Positions 1 to 7,379 of a stretch of 22,564 nucleotides of DNA are shown here, in pieces. Position numbers and translations under genes: made by a program. How positions within the stretch are numbered: the first letter of the stretch is position 1; every line of letters begins with the position of its first letter. The notes below the pieces were generated by a model. That model ran no database searches and had not been told where the DNA came from. It saw only the letters and a list, made by a program, of their open reading frames with translations. The DNA lies in the NCBI RefSeq assembly GCF_946885725.1, contig NZ_CAMPGZ010000046.1, forward strand, positions 1 to 22,564. Reading direction: 5' to 3'. The stretch is from an uncultured Nocardioides sp. (lineage in GTDB: Bacteria; Actinomycetota; Actinomycetes; Propionibacteriales; Nocardioidaceae).

Positions 1-855
1 CGGGAGCAGCGCCGGGAAGTAGCGGACGTTCTCCTCGAACAGGTCGAAGATCGAGGTGATCCAGCGCTCGCCGAACCACACGCGCGGCCGGACGCCTTGG
101 GTCTTCAGCTCCTCGCTGCGGGTGTCGGTGGCCTGCTCGAACAGCGCGATCCGGGTCTCCCGCCAGAGCTCCCGGCCCAGCAGGAACGGTGAGTTGGCGC
201 CGATCGCGAGCTGCACGCCGGAGATCGCCTGGGAGGCGTTCCAGTAGGCGGCGAAGTCCTCGGGGCTCACCTGGATGTGCAGCTGGGTGCTGGTGCAGGC
301 GGCCTCCGGGATGATCGAGTCCGAGGTGGTGCGGAGGCGCTCGGGACCGCCGATGTCGATCACGATGTCCTCGCCGCGCGAGGCCAGGATCTGGTCGCTG
401 AGCAGCTGGTAGCGCGGGTTGGGGCTCAGCGAGTCGGGGCTCATGTGGCCGGCGGAGAGGGTCGGCAGGATGCCGATCATCACCAGGTGCGCGCCGACCT
501 CCGAGGCCTTGCCGTCGGCGTCGTTGAGGCTGCGCCGCACTCCCTCCTCGAAGTCGGTGAACCCGCGGTCCTTGAGCTGCTTGGGAGGAACGTTGATCTC
601 GAGGTTGAACTGGCCGAGCTCGGTCTGGAAGTCCGGGTCGGCGATCTTCTCCAGCGCCTCGAGGTTCTTCAGTGCCGGGTCGCCCTTGTCGTCGACCAGG
701 TTGAGCTCGATCTCCAGCCCGGTCATCGGGTAGTCGGCGTCGAACCGCGACTCCCGGAGCATGCGGGCGAACACGTCGAGGCAGCGCCGCACCTTCTCGC
801 GGTAACGGGTGCGGTCCTCGCGTGAGAACTCCTGTTGTGCGACCTCTTCGCCCAT
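1..855 (-). CDS. Glutamate-cysteine ligase-like (GCS2) protein, C-terminus cut by window edge
   Basis: The first 285 codons of a minus-strand gene that runs off the left edge. The protein opens with an ordered block (residues about 10-60) rich in Arg and Glu, followed by MTGLEIELNLVD, FQTELGQFNLEINVPP and GAHLVMIGILPT. These match the glutamate-binding core of the GCS2 carboxylate-amine ligase family, specifically the roughly 490-residue actinobacterial branch annotated as glutamate-cysteine ligase. Members join glutamate to an amine with ATP; the true substrate of this branch is not established, so a role in thiol or ergothioneine synthesis is only a possibility. The ATG at 853-855 was chosen because the family block begins almost at once; no clear Shine-Dalgarno precedes it. 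It follows the DUF4192 gene after 60 bp on the same strand and may be cotranscribed with it. Confidence 0.85.
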   Translation of the reverse strand, partial: MGEEVAQQEFSREDRTRYREKVRRCLDVFARMLRESRFDADYPMTGLEIELNLVDDKGDPALKNLEALEKIADPDFQTELGQFNLEINVPPKQLKDRGFTDFEEGVRRSLNDADGKASEVGAHLVMIGILPTLSAGHMSPDSLSPNPRYQLLSDQILASRGEDIVIDIGGPERLRTTSDSIIPEAACTSTQLHIQVSPEDFAAYWNASQAISGVQLAIGANSPFLLGRELWRETRIALFEQATDTRSEELKTQGVRPRVWFGERWITSIFDLFEENVRYFPALLP

Positions 856-915
856 GGCGAGACAGTAGTGCCCGAACCCACCGGAGGGCACTCATCCGGA
901 TTGACCATCGCGGCG

Positions 916-1986
916 TCATGCGCCGTCCCGGAACAGGGTGAGGGCGTCGCGCGGCATCGGCCGCCAGGAGTCGGGCGGAAGACCGGCTGCCAGCGCCTGG
1001 GTCAGCACGCCCGCCATCGAGTAGCCGGGCTCGGCGTCCTGGCAGAGGTCGAGCGCGCAGGACGCCAGCGCGCCGTCGCCGGAGAGCCAGGCTGCGAACG
1101 CGAGCAGGCACGCCGGCGCCGCCCGGGTCTCCCACGGGGCGCGGCGGACGACGTCGCGCCAGAGGTCGACGTGGCGCGGAGCGTCGTCGTGACTGATCTC
1201 GGCCCACGCGACGTCACGGACCTCGATCGCCGCGACGGCGACCAGCAGCCGCCCGACGTCGTGGTCGTCGAGGCGGAGTCCGTCCGCGATGAAGCGGCGG
1301 ACGCGGTGCTGCACCCAGCGGCCCTCGGCGACGAGATACGCCCGGCCGCGGGCCGGGTCGAGCGGCGCGGTGCGGTCGAAGGGCGACTCGCAGGCCGCCA
1401 CCAGCCGGTCCCCCGCCATCTCGACGGCGGCCGCGACCCGCTGGACCTCGAGCAGGTCGTAGGCGAGCAGCGACTCGCGGAGCGCGTCGCGGCTCGGGTG
1501 CACGACGCGGCCCTCGACCACTGCCTCGAGGGTCAGCGGATGGCGGGTGAGGTCGTAGGGCGTTCCCCCGGGAGGGCACGGGCGGGGGCAGTCGCAGCGG
1601 CCGGCCTCGTCCGGCAGGCAGTGCCAGCGCCGGCCGTCGGCACGCAGCGCGACGGCGACGTCGATCCCCGCGGCCACCAGCGCCTCGACGAGGGCGCGGC
1701 TGACCGGGTCGGCGACGGCGGGGTCGTCGGAGTAGGCCACCACCGCGACCCGGCTGACCCCCGACCGCCGGGCGACGCCCACGAGCTCGGCGACCAGCGC
1801 CGACAGCTCCTCGGGGTCGTCGAGGCCGTCGGGCAGGTCCTGCCGGGCGTGGACCGGTGTGCGGGCGCGGCCGAGCGTCAGCATCACGACGGACCGGTCG
1901 GGGTGGAAGCCGAGGAGGTACGGGACCATCGCGAGCAGGTCGGTGGGGCTCGTTGCCCGGATGGTGCGGGAGACGGGTGCGCTCAT
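916..1986 (-). CDS. DUF4192 domain-containing protein
   Basis: A 356-residue soluble protein with no signal peptide or membrane segment. The N-terminal motif TSPTDLLAMVPYLLGFHP followed by SVVMLTLG is the signature of DUF4192, an actinobacteria-specific family of unknown function. The C-terminal half carries the usual AWLSGDGALA and DAEPGYSMA segments that end in an alpha-helical tail. A small Cys-rich stretch (CDCPRPCPPGG, near residue 140) could bind a metal but is not part of a motif I recognise. The ATG at 1984-1986 is the only start that leaves the conserved N-terminus intact; a longer open frame upstream lies antisense to dinB and is a composition artefact. The gene is divergent from dinB across 144 bp in which I see no clear promoter or LexA box. 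Confidence 0.88.
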   Translation of the reverse strand: MSAPVSRTIRATSPTDLLAMVPYLLGFHPDRSVVMLTLGRARTPVHARQDLPDGLDDPEELSALVAELVGVARRSGVSRVAVVAYSDDPAVADPVSRALVEALVAAGIDVAVALRADGRRWHCLPDEAGRCDCPRPCPPGGTPYDLTRHPLTLEAVVEGRVVHPSRDALRESLLAYDLLEVQRVAAAVEMAGDRLVAACESPFDRTAPLDPARGRAYLVAEGRWVQHRVRRFIADGLRLDDHDVGRLLVAVAAIEVRDVAWAEISHDDAPRHVDLWRDVVRRAPWETRAAPACLLAFAAWLSGDGALASCALDLCQDAEPGYSMAGVLTQALAAGLPPDSWRPMPRDALTLFRDGA

Positions 1987-2130
1987 GGGCCGACTCTGCG
2001 CCGAAGCGGTGACGGCCCGGCGACGCCGACGGGCGGGCTGGGGACGAGGCCCGCCGACGACCGGATGGGGACGGAACCCGGCCCGCCGGGCGGTCGGGAG
2101 CGGTGCCGGTTCCCGGGGGTGGTGCGTTGC

Positions 2131-3597
2131 ATGATGGGGCCCGTGCGTCCCCCCAGGCCCCGCGCGGAGCCGACGATCCTGCACGTCGACCTCGACGCGT
2201 TCTTCGCCGCGGTGGAGCAGCGCGACAAGCCGTCGCTGCGTGGCAAGCCGGTCGTGGTCGGCGGTGTCGGCGGCCGGGGCGTGGTGTCGACGGCGTCGTA
2301 CGAGGCCCGGGTGTACGGCGTGCGCTCGGCGATGTCGACACAGGAGGCGCGGGCGCGCTGCCCGCACGCGGCGTACCTCAGCGGGCGGTTCGACGCCTAC
2401 CGGCTGGCGAGCCGGCAGGTCATGGGGCTGCTGCGGGAGCTGTCGCCGCTGGTGGAGCCGCTCTCCCTGGACGAGGCGTTCGTCGACCTGGCGGCGTCGC
2501 GGCACACCGACTTCTCGGTCGCCGGCGTCACCGCGATCGCGCAGGAGCTCAAGGACGGCGTGCGCGAGGTGACCGGCGGGCTGACCGGGTCGGTGGGCGT
2601 GGCGACGTCGAAGTTCATGGCCAAGGTGGCCAGCGACCTCGACAAGCCCGACGGGCTGGTGGTGGTCGCACCGGGCACCGAGCAGGAGCTGATCCGCCCG
2701 ATGAAGGTGTCGGTGATCCCCGGCGTCGGGCCCGCTACCACCGAGCGGCTGCGCCGGGTCGGCGTGCACACGGTCGCCGACCTCCAAGCGGTCTCGCAGG
2801 ACGAGCTGGTGCGGCTGGTCGGGCAGGCGCACGGGACGTCGCTGTACTACCTGTGCCGGGCCCAGGACGACCGGCCGGTCGTGGCCGAGCGGGAGGCGAA
2901 GTCGGTCAGCGTCGAGGACACCTACGACACCGACCTGGTGGACCGGCGGCTGCTCGAGGCGCTCATCGACCGCTACGCCACGCGGGTCACCGAGCGGCTG
3001 CGCAAGGCGCGGCTGTCCGGGCGGACCGTGACGCTCAAGGTGCGGCTGCACGACTTCAGCACGCACACCCGCTCGACGACGCTGCCGTCCCCGACCGACA
3101 GCACCAGGACGGTGTCTCGGCTGGCCCGGTCCCTGCTCTCCGAGGTCGACACGTCCGGCGGCGTACGCCTGCTGGGCGTCGGCGTGTCCGGGCTGGCGGA
3201 CTGGATCCAGGAGGACCTGTTCGAGATCGGAGGGGCTGCGACGAGCGACGACGGTGCGGACGAGCCGGACGAGGTGCCCGAGGTCGATTTCTCCCGGCTG
3301 GGTCGCGACCGGCGCTGGTCACCGGGCCAGGACGTCGTGCACGAGGAGCACGGGCCGGGCTGGGTGTGGGGCTCAGGCCGCGGCCGGGTCACGGTGCGGT
3401 TCGAGACCGCGCAGACGTCGCCGGGGCCGGTGCGGACGTTCTTCGTCGACGACCCGGCACTGGCGCCGCGGTCGATCCTGCCCGTCGGTGGTCTCGACGG
3501 GCTCGACCACCCGGAGACCGAGCTCGACCACCCGGCCAGTGGTCTCGACAAGCTCGACCACCCGGTGACGCAGGAGCGGGGCCCTTCGGAAGTATGA
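2131..3597 (+). CDS. dinB: DNA polymerase IV (Y-family translesion polymerase)
   Basis: A 488-residue Y-family polymerase that copies damaged templates. The palm metal-binding acids are visible: D20 in HVDLDAFF and D114-E115 in SLDEAFVD; F25 sits at the steric-gate position that excludes ribonucleotides. A thumb with a helix-hairpin-helix (VIPGVGPATTERLRRVGV) and a little-finger domain follow. After about residue 385 comes the extra C-terminal module seen in actinobacterial DinB proteins (GQDVVHEEHGPGWVWG). The last 35 or so residues are low-complexity LDHP units encoded by a dispersed DNA repeat (3487-3563) and are unlikely to be functional. Two ATGs stand in tandem at 2131 and 2134, with a G-rich GGGGGTGG about 9 bp upstream. 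I see no LexA box, so SOS control is not supported. Confidence 0.93.
   Translation: MMGPVRPPRPRAEPTILHVDLDAFFAAVEQRDKPSLRGKPVVVGGVGGRGVVSTASYEARVYGVRSAMSTQEARARCPHAAYLSGRFDAYRLASRQVMGLLRELSPLVEPLSLDEAFVDLAASRHTDFSVAGVTAIAQELKDGVREVTGGLTGSVGVATSKFMAKVASDLDKPDGLVVVAPGTEQELIRPMKVSVIPGVGPATTERLRRVGVHTVADLQAVSQDELVRLVGQAHGTSLYYLCRAQDDRPVVAEREAKSVSVEDTYDTDLVDRRLLEALIDRYATRVTERLRKARLSGRTVTLKVRLHDFSTHTRSTTLPSPTDSTRTVSRLARSLLSEVDTSGGVRLLGVGVSGLADWIQEDLFEIGGAATSDDGADEPDEVPEVDFSRLGRDRRWSPGQDVVHEEHGPGWVWGSGRGRVTVRFETAQTSPGPVRTFFVDDPALAPRSILPVGGLDGLDHPETELDHPASGLDKLDHPVTQERGPSEV
3487..3563 (+). repeat. Dispersed-type repeat (translated as LDxLDHP / VVELVETT) invading the dinB 3' end
   Basis: Three head-to-tail copies of a unit built around GTCTCGACAAGCTCGACCACC: a full copy at 3487-3512, a partial copy at 3514-3533 and a full copy at 3538-3563. 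Each has two CTCGAC words and GGT/ACC outer edges, giving an imperfect inverted repeat. Read on the minus strand the same DNA gives VVELVETT-like peptides, a string I recall as common at gene ends and between genes in Nocardioides and related high-GC genomes. It encodes the tail of DinB in frame. Confidence 0.6.
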
Positions 3598-3614
3598 GTT
3601 CCAAAGGGCCCCGC
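3576..3614 (+). terminator. Strong hairpin at the dinB stop, probable bidirectional terminator
   Basis: An 11-bp perfect stem pairs 3576-3586 (GCGGGGCCCTT) with 3604-3614 (AAGGGCCCCGC). After one mismatch (a G-U pair on the minus strand) it continues as GGAA/TTCC around a 7-nt loop that contains the dinB stop codon. There is no T tract, as is usual for actinobacterial terminators. Confidence 0.65.
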
Positions 3615-3619
3615 GGGTG

Positions 3620-3835
3620 AACGAGCGTCTCGCCGAAGCAAGGTGACGTTGCCCGTTCGATCGAGCGGGCCCTCCGGTCCCGCCAGCCGCGTCACCGACT
3701 GCCGGAGGCGGGTTTCCCCACCTCTGAAGGACCTTCGTTCCTGCCGATCCGCCTTCCCTGTCGGGAGGGCGTGAGAGATTTCTACGGCACCCGCGAGTGC
3801 CGCACAACCCCTTTGCCACAAGGAGTTTCGACAAT
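3620..3835. other. Gene-free, hairpin-dense segment; candidate structured RNA
   Basis: Part of a 392-bp gap between dinB and ptrB with no credible gene. Stems seen by eye: 3642-3648 (GGTGACG) with 3690-3696, enclosing a 7-bp hairpin at 3651-3670; 3671-3677 with 3702-3708 (CCTCCGG/CCGGAGG), which crosses the first helix and could be a pseudoknot or an alternative fold; a hairpin at about 3705-3724; an 8-bp stem at 3751-3770 with loop TGTC; and a 6-bp stem 3785-3790/3797-3802. Wobble pairs do not settle the strand: two stems favour plus, two favour minus. I cannot match it to a named RNA family. A 6S/Ms1-like RNA or a long structured leader are possibilities only. Confidence 0.3.
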
Positions 3836-3873
3836 TTTCGACAGTCGGCGTGTCGTCCCCAGGGGGCGACCAG

Positions 3874-3938
3874 ATACCCACAGCCAAACGAGGTTTGTGC
3901 ACACGTTCTGCACAGGAACGAGCCTCGCCTGTGGACGA
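3874..3938. promoter_or_regulatory. Cluster of DnaA-box-like 9-mers upstream of ptrB
   Basis: Four sites close to the high-GC DnaA box TTGTCCACA: ATACCCACA (3874-3882), TTGTGCACA (3895-3903, one mismatch), TTCTGCACA (3906-3914) and the complement of TGTGGACGA (3930-3938, one mismatch). Their starts are 21, 11 and 24 bp apart, close to whole helical turns. There is no dnaA or dnaN nearby, so this is not the usual oriC. It may be a DnaA-regulated promoter, a titration site or chance. Confidence 0.3.
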
Positions 3939-3977
3939 GAACGGCGATGGATGCGGGCCTGGCACCCGGCCGCCGGT

Positions 3978-3983
3978 TAGGTT
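3978..3983 (+). promoter_or_regulatory. Possible -10 element for a leaderless ptrB transcript
   Basis: TAGGTT fits the actinobacterial TANNNT -10 and ends 6 bp before the ATG at 3990. That spacing would start the transcript at the A of the start codon. The absence of any Shine-Dalgarno sequence before ptrB agrees with this. No good -35 is visible. Confidence 0.4.
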
Positions 3984-3989
3984 CTGCGC

Positions 3990-6128
3990 ATGCCTGACTA
4001 CCCGGTCGCGAAGAAGGTGCCCACGAAGCGCACCCACCACGGCGACACCTTCATCGACGACTACGAGTGGCTGCGCGACAAGCACTCCCCCGACACGATC
4101 GCCTACCTGGAGGCGGAGAACGCCTACACCGAAAAGCGCACCGCGCACCTCGAGGGCCTGCGCGAGGCGATCTTCGGCGAGATCAAGGCCCGCACCCAGG
4201 AGACCGACCTGTCGGTGCCGTCGCGGATCGGCGGTTACTGGTACTACGGCCGCTCCTTCGAGGGCAAGCAGTACGGCGTCAGCTGCCGCTGCCCGATCGA
4301 GGGGGCCGACGACTGGACCCCGCCCGAGCTCTCCGCCGACATCGACGTACCCGGCGAGGAGGTGCTGCTCGACGCCAACGAGCTCGCCGAGGGCCACGAC
4401 TTCTTCTCCCTCGGCACCGCGTCCATCAGCCCCGACGGCAACCTGCTCGCGTTCAGCACCGACACCGTCGGCGACGAGCGGTTCCTGCTCCAGGTGAAGG
4501 ACCTCCGCACCGGCGAGCTGCTGCCCGACCAGGTGCCCGGCACGCTCGGCGGCGCGACCTGGGACCTCGCCGGCACCACCCTGTTCTACACGACCGTCGA
4601 CGAGTCGTGGCGCCCCGACAAGGTCTGGCGGCACGTGCTCGGCACCCCCGTCAGCGACGACGTGGTCGTGCACCACGAGACCGACGAGAGGTTCTGGACG
4701 TCGGTCGGCCGCACCCGCAGCGACCGGCTGATCGTGATCGGCTCCGGCTCCAAGACCACGAGCGAGTACCGCGTGCTCGACGCTGCCGACCCGACCGGTG
4801 AGTTCCGGGTGGTCGCGCCGCGCCGCCAAGGCGTGGAGTACGGCGTCGAGCACGCCGTCATCGGCGGCGAGGACTGCCTGCTGGTGCTGCACAACGACGG
4901 CGCGGAGAACTACGCGCTGGCCAAGGCGCCGTTCGACGCCACGTCGCACGAGCAGTGGGAGCCGGTGCTGCCGCACGACCCGGCGATCCGGCTCGAGGAC
5001 GTCGACGCGTTCGCCGGCCACCTCGTGATCAGCCAGCGCAGCGACGGTCTCACCCAGCTGCGCGTGATCGAGCTCGACGACGCCGCCCCGGGCGGCCTGG
5101 GCGACGACTACCTGATCCGGTTCGAGGACCCCGTCTACACCGTCGGCGCCGGTGGCAACCCGGAGTTCTCCCAGCCGACGATCCGCCTGGGCTACACGAC
5201 GATGGCCACCCCGCCGGCGGTCTACGACTTCGACGTACGCACGCGCACGCTGCACCTGCGCAAGGAGACGCCGGTCCTGCCTCACCCCGAGCGCGGCCCG
5301 TTCGACCCCTCGCACTACGAGCAGCACCGCACCTGGGCCACCGCCTCCGACGGCACCCGGGTCCCGATCTCGCTGGTCGTCCCGGCCGGTGCCCCGCGCG
5401 ACGGCAGCACTCCGTTCCTGCTCTACGGCTACGGGTCCTACGAGGACTCGATCGACCCCTACTTCCGCATCGCCCGGCTGTCCTTGCTCGACCGCGGCGT
5501 CGGCTTCGCGATCGCGCACGTGCGGGGCGGCGGCGAGATGGGGCGGCGCTGGTACGACGAGGGCAAGCTGCTCAAGAAGAAGAACACCTTCACCGACTTC
5601 ATCGCCTGCGCCGAGCACCTGGTCGCCGACGGTTGGACGTCCACCGACCGGCTGGTCGCCGAGGGTGCCAGCGCCGGCGGGCTGCTGATGGGCGCGGTGG
5701 CCAACCTCGCTCCCGACCTGTTCGCGGGGATCTCCGCCGGGGTGCCGTTCGTGGACCCGCTCACGTCGATGCTCGACCCGTCCCTGCCGCTGACGGTCGT
5801 GGAGTGGGAGGAGTGGGGCAACCCGCTCGAGGACCCCGAGGTCTACGCCTACATGAAGTCCTACTCCCCTTACGAGAACGTCGCGCCTCGCCGCTACCCG
5901 CCGATGCTGGTGGAGACGTCGTTGCACGACACCCGCGTGCTGTACGTGGAGCCGGCCAAGTGGGTCGCCCGGTTGCGCGAGGTCGCCACCAACCCCGAGG
6001 ACATCCTGCTGCGCACCCAGATGACCGCAGGTCACGGCGGTGTCTCGGGCCGCTACAACGACTGGAAGGACCGGGCGTTCACGCTGGCCTGGATGCTCGA
6101 CCGGTTCGGGCTCGCCGATACTGCATGA
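3990..6128 (+). CDS. ptrB: Oligopeptidase B (S9A serine peptidase)
   Basis: A 712-residue cytoplasmic serine peptidase of the prolyl oligopeptidase family, without signal peptide. The N-terminus HGDTFIDDYEWLRD is the S9A entry motif, followed by a beta-propeller to about residue 430 and an alpha/beta hydrolase domain. The catalytic triad is S561 (GASAGG), D647 (LHDTRV) and H682 (AGHGGVSGR). The pair E607-E608 in EWEEWGNP matches the acidic residues that give oligopeptidase B its preference for cutting after Arg or Lys, so PtrB fits better than a Pro-specific enzyme. It trims small peptides up to about 30 residues in the family. The length is typical. The start has no Shine-Dalgarno but a likely -10 directly upstream. 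It stands alone between two terminator-like hairpins. Confidence 0.92.
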   Translation: MPDYPVAKKVPTKRTHHGDTFIDDYEWLRDKHSPDTIAYLEAENAYTEKRTAHLEGLREAIFGEIKARTQETDLSVPSRIGGYWYYGRSFEGKQYGVSCRCPIEGADDWTPPELSADIDVPGEEVLLDANELAEGHDFFSLGTASISPDGNLLAFSTDTVGDERFLLQVKDLRTGELLPDQVPGTLGGATWDLAGTTLFYTTVDESWRPDKVWRHVLGTPVSDDVVVHHETDERFWTSVGRTRSDRLIVIGSGSKTTSEYRVLDAADPTGEFRVVAPRRQGVEYGVEHAVIGGEDCLLVLHNDGAENYALAKAPFDATSHEQWEPVLPHDPAIRLEDVDAFAGHLVISQRSDGLTQLRVIELDDAAPGGLGDDYLIRFEDPVYTVGAGGNPEFSQPTIRLGYTTMATPPAVYDFDVRTRTLHLRKETPVLPHPERGPFDPSHYEQHRTWATASDGTRVPISLVVPAGAPRDGSTPFLLYGYGSYEDSIDPYFRIARLSLLDRGVGFAIAHVRGGGEMGRRWYDEGKLLKKKNTFTDFIACAEHLVADGWTSTDRLVAEGASAGGLLMGAVANLAPDLFAGISAGVPFVDPLTSMLDPSLPLTVVEWEEWGNPLEDPEVYAYMKSYSPYENVAPRRYPPMLVETSLHDTRVLYVEPAKWVARLREVATNPEDILLRTQMTAGHGGVSGRYNDWKDRAFTLAWMLDRFGLADTA

Positions 6129-6145
6129 CCCCGCCCGCCGCGGGG
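6129..6145 (+). terminator. Short GC hairpin directly after ptrB
   Basis: CCCCGC (6129-6134) pairs with GCGGGG (6140-6145) around a 5-nt loop, starting at the base after the ptrB stop. There is no T run. The rest of 6146-6272 holds only a weak 5-bp GAGAA/TTCTC stem near 6155. Confidence 0.45.
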
Positions 6146-6272
6146 CACTCTCCTCCCTGAGAAGTCCCTGAGTTCTCGCGCGGGCCGCAACTTCCCAGGA
6201 CTGCCGTTCGTCGTACGGGGCAAGGGAGCCATCACGGCACTCGGCGGCGGCCCCGGGATTCACGCGTACTCA

Positions 6273-6298
6273 GGAATTCCGCGAGGCCTTCGCCCGTT
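6273..6298 (+). promoter_or_regulatory. SigH/SigR-type ECF sigma promoter (GGAAT-N18-GTT) for the sigB-like gene
   Basis: GGAAT at 6273-6277 and GTT at 6296-6298 are separated by exactly 18 bp. This is the published consensus for Streptomyces SigR and resembles the mycobacterial SigH/SigE promoter. Transcription would begin near 6302-6306, giving a leader of about 60 nt. Mycobacterial sigB is known to be driven by SigE/SigH-type promoters, which fits the downstream gene. Confidence 0.65.
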
Positions 6299-6301
6299 GG
6301 G

Positions 6302-6352
6302 ATGAGTACGAGGGCTACCGGCGGGTACGCCGGAGCCTCTGGGGCACTGTGA
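6302..6352 (+). other. Possible 16-codon leader ORF before the sigB-like gene
   Basis: ATG at 6302 opens [16 protein letters not shown] and stops at 6350-6352, 11 bp before the GTG start of the sigma gene. It lies almost at the predicted transcript start, so it could be a leaderless upstream ORF. There is no further evidence that it is translated. Confidence 0.2.
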
Positions 6353-6363
6353 AGGGAGCGCAC

Positions 6364-7314
6364 GTGGCAACGAGTCGCACGCACACACGCGAGATCGAGG
6401 GGCGCGACAGCGTCGGGCTGTACCTCGACGAGATCGCGCGTACGCCGCTGCTCGACGCGGTCACCGAGGTGGAGCTGGCCAAGGCCATCGAGGCCGGGCT
6501 GTTCGCCAAGCACCTGCTCGAGGAGGGTCGAGTCGGGCGCAAGAAGGGCGGTGCTCCGAAGTACGCCACCCAGGAGGAGCTCGAGTGGCTCGTCGAGGAG
6601 GGTGAGCGGGCCGTCCAGCGCTTCATCGAGGCCAACCTGCGTCTCGTGGTGTCCATCGCCCGCAAGTACGGCCGCAGCCAGATGCCGATGCTCGACCTGG
6701 TCCAGGAGGGCAACACCGGCCTGATCCGTGCGGTCGAGAAGTTCGACTACCGCAAGGGCTTCAAGTTCTCGACGTACGCCACCTGGTGGGTGCGTCAGGC
6801 CATCACCCGCGGCATCGCGCAGCAGGCCCGTGTGGTCCGGCTGCCCGTGCACGTGGTCGAGGAGCTCAACCAGGTCGGCGCCGCGCGCCGCACCCTGGAG
6901 CGCCAGCTCGGCCGCGAGCCGGAGCCGCAGGAGATCGCCGACGAGCTCGGCATCGAGCTCGACCGCGTGGTCGACCTGCTCAGCTGGGGCCGCGAACACG
7001 TCAGCCTGGACACCCCGGTTGACGAGGACGGCGACACCTCGCTGGGCGACCTGATCGCGCAGGAGACCGCCCCCGGGCCGGACAGCACGTTCCTCGACGT
7101 CGAGTCACGCGACCGGCTCAGCCACCTGGTCGAGCTGCTCGACGACCGCGCGGCGGACATCATCCGCTCGCGCTACGGCCTGGTCGACGGCCGGCAGCAC
7201 AAGCTCGCCGACATCGGCGCCAAGCACGGCATCTCCGCCGAGCGGGTTCGCCAGCTCGAGCGGGAGGCGCTGCAGAAGCTGCGCGAGCTGGCCGACCCCG
7301 ACCTCGCCGCCTGA
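6364..7314 (+). CDS. sigB: Group 2 RNA polymerase sigma factor, SigB-like
   Basis: A 316-residue sigma-70 family protein lacking region 1.1. Region 1.2 ([16 protein letters not shown], residues 15-30) is followed by region 2 (about 85-153) with [16 protein letters not shown], the core-binding [20 protein letters not shown] and the -10-reading [13 protein letters not shown]. Region 3 comes next, then a region 4.2 helix-turn-helix (about 278-309, [18 protein letters not shown]). Length and sequence fit the non-essential group 2 sigma factors related to mycobacterial SigB and Streptomyces Hrd proteins, which drive stress and stationary-phase genes. GTG 6364 is preferred over GTG 6349 because AAGGGAG lies 5 bp upstream of it. 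The ECF-type promoter at 6273-6298 suggests induction by an oxidative or envelope stress sigma factor. Confidence 0.9.
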   Translation: MATSRTHTREIEGRDSVGLYLDEIARTPLLDAVTEVELAKAIEAGLFAKHLLEEGRVGRKKGGAPKYATQEELEWLVEEGERAVQRFIEANLRLVVSIARKYGRSQMPMLDLVQEGNTGLIRAVEKFDYRKGFKFSTYATWWVRQAITRGIAQQARVVRLPVHVVEELNQVGAARRTLERQLGREPEPQEIADELGIELDRVVDLLSWGREHVSLDTPVDEDGDTSLGDLIAQETAPGPDSTFLDVESRDRLSHLVELLDDRAADIIRSRYGLVDGRQHKLADIGAKHGISAERVRQLEREALQKLRELADPDLAA

Positions 7315-7345
7315 GCCGGGCCGTCCCGGCGACGGCCCCATGATC

Positions 7346-7379
7346 CTCAGCGCCCGTCTTCCCCCGAGCGGGCGCTGAG
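7346..7379. terminator. Shared hairpin terminator between sigB and coaE
   Basis: An 11-bp perfect stem, CTCAGCGCCCG (7346-7356) with CGGGCGCTGAG (7369-7379), closes a 12-nt loop. It lies between convergent genes and includes the coaE stop codon, so it can serve both strands. It has no strong T tract on either side. Confidence 0.65.

Noticed and set aside
835..2130. An open frame that would extend DinB to 920 residues
   Set aside because: It is antisense to DUF4192, lacks any family resemblance before residue 433 and reflects high GC third-position bias. The polymerase domain begins at 2131.
1987..2130. A LexA (SOS) box between DUF4192 and dinB
   Set aside because: I looked for GAAC-N4-GTTC-type palindromes and found none; only GC-rich inverted words occur.
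3598..3989. tmRNA, RNase P RNA, tRNA or oriC in the dinB-ptrB gap
   Set aside because: There is no CCA end, T-arm, tag frame or RNase P core, and no dnaA, dnaN or recF nearby.
2973..6263. A 1096-residue minus-strand open frame over dinB and ptrB
   Set aside because: It is antisense to two well-supported genes, has repetitive Arg/Gly/Val composition and no recognisable domain.
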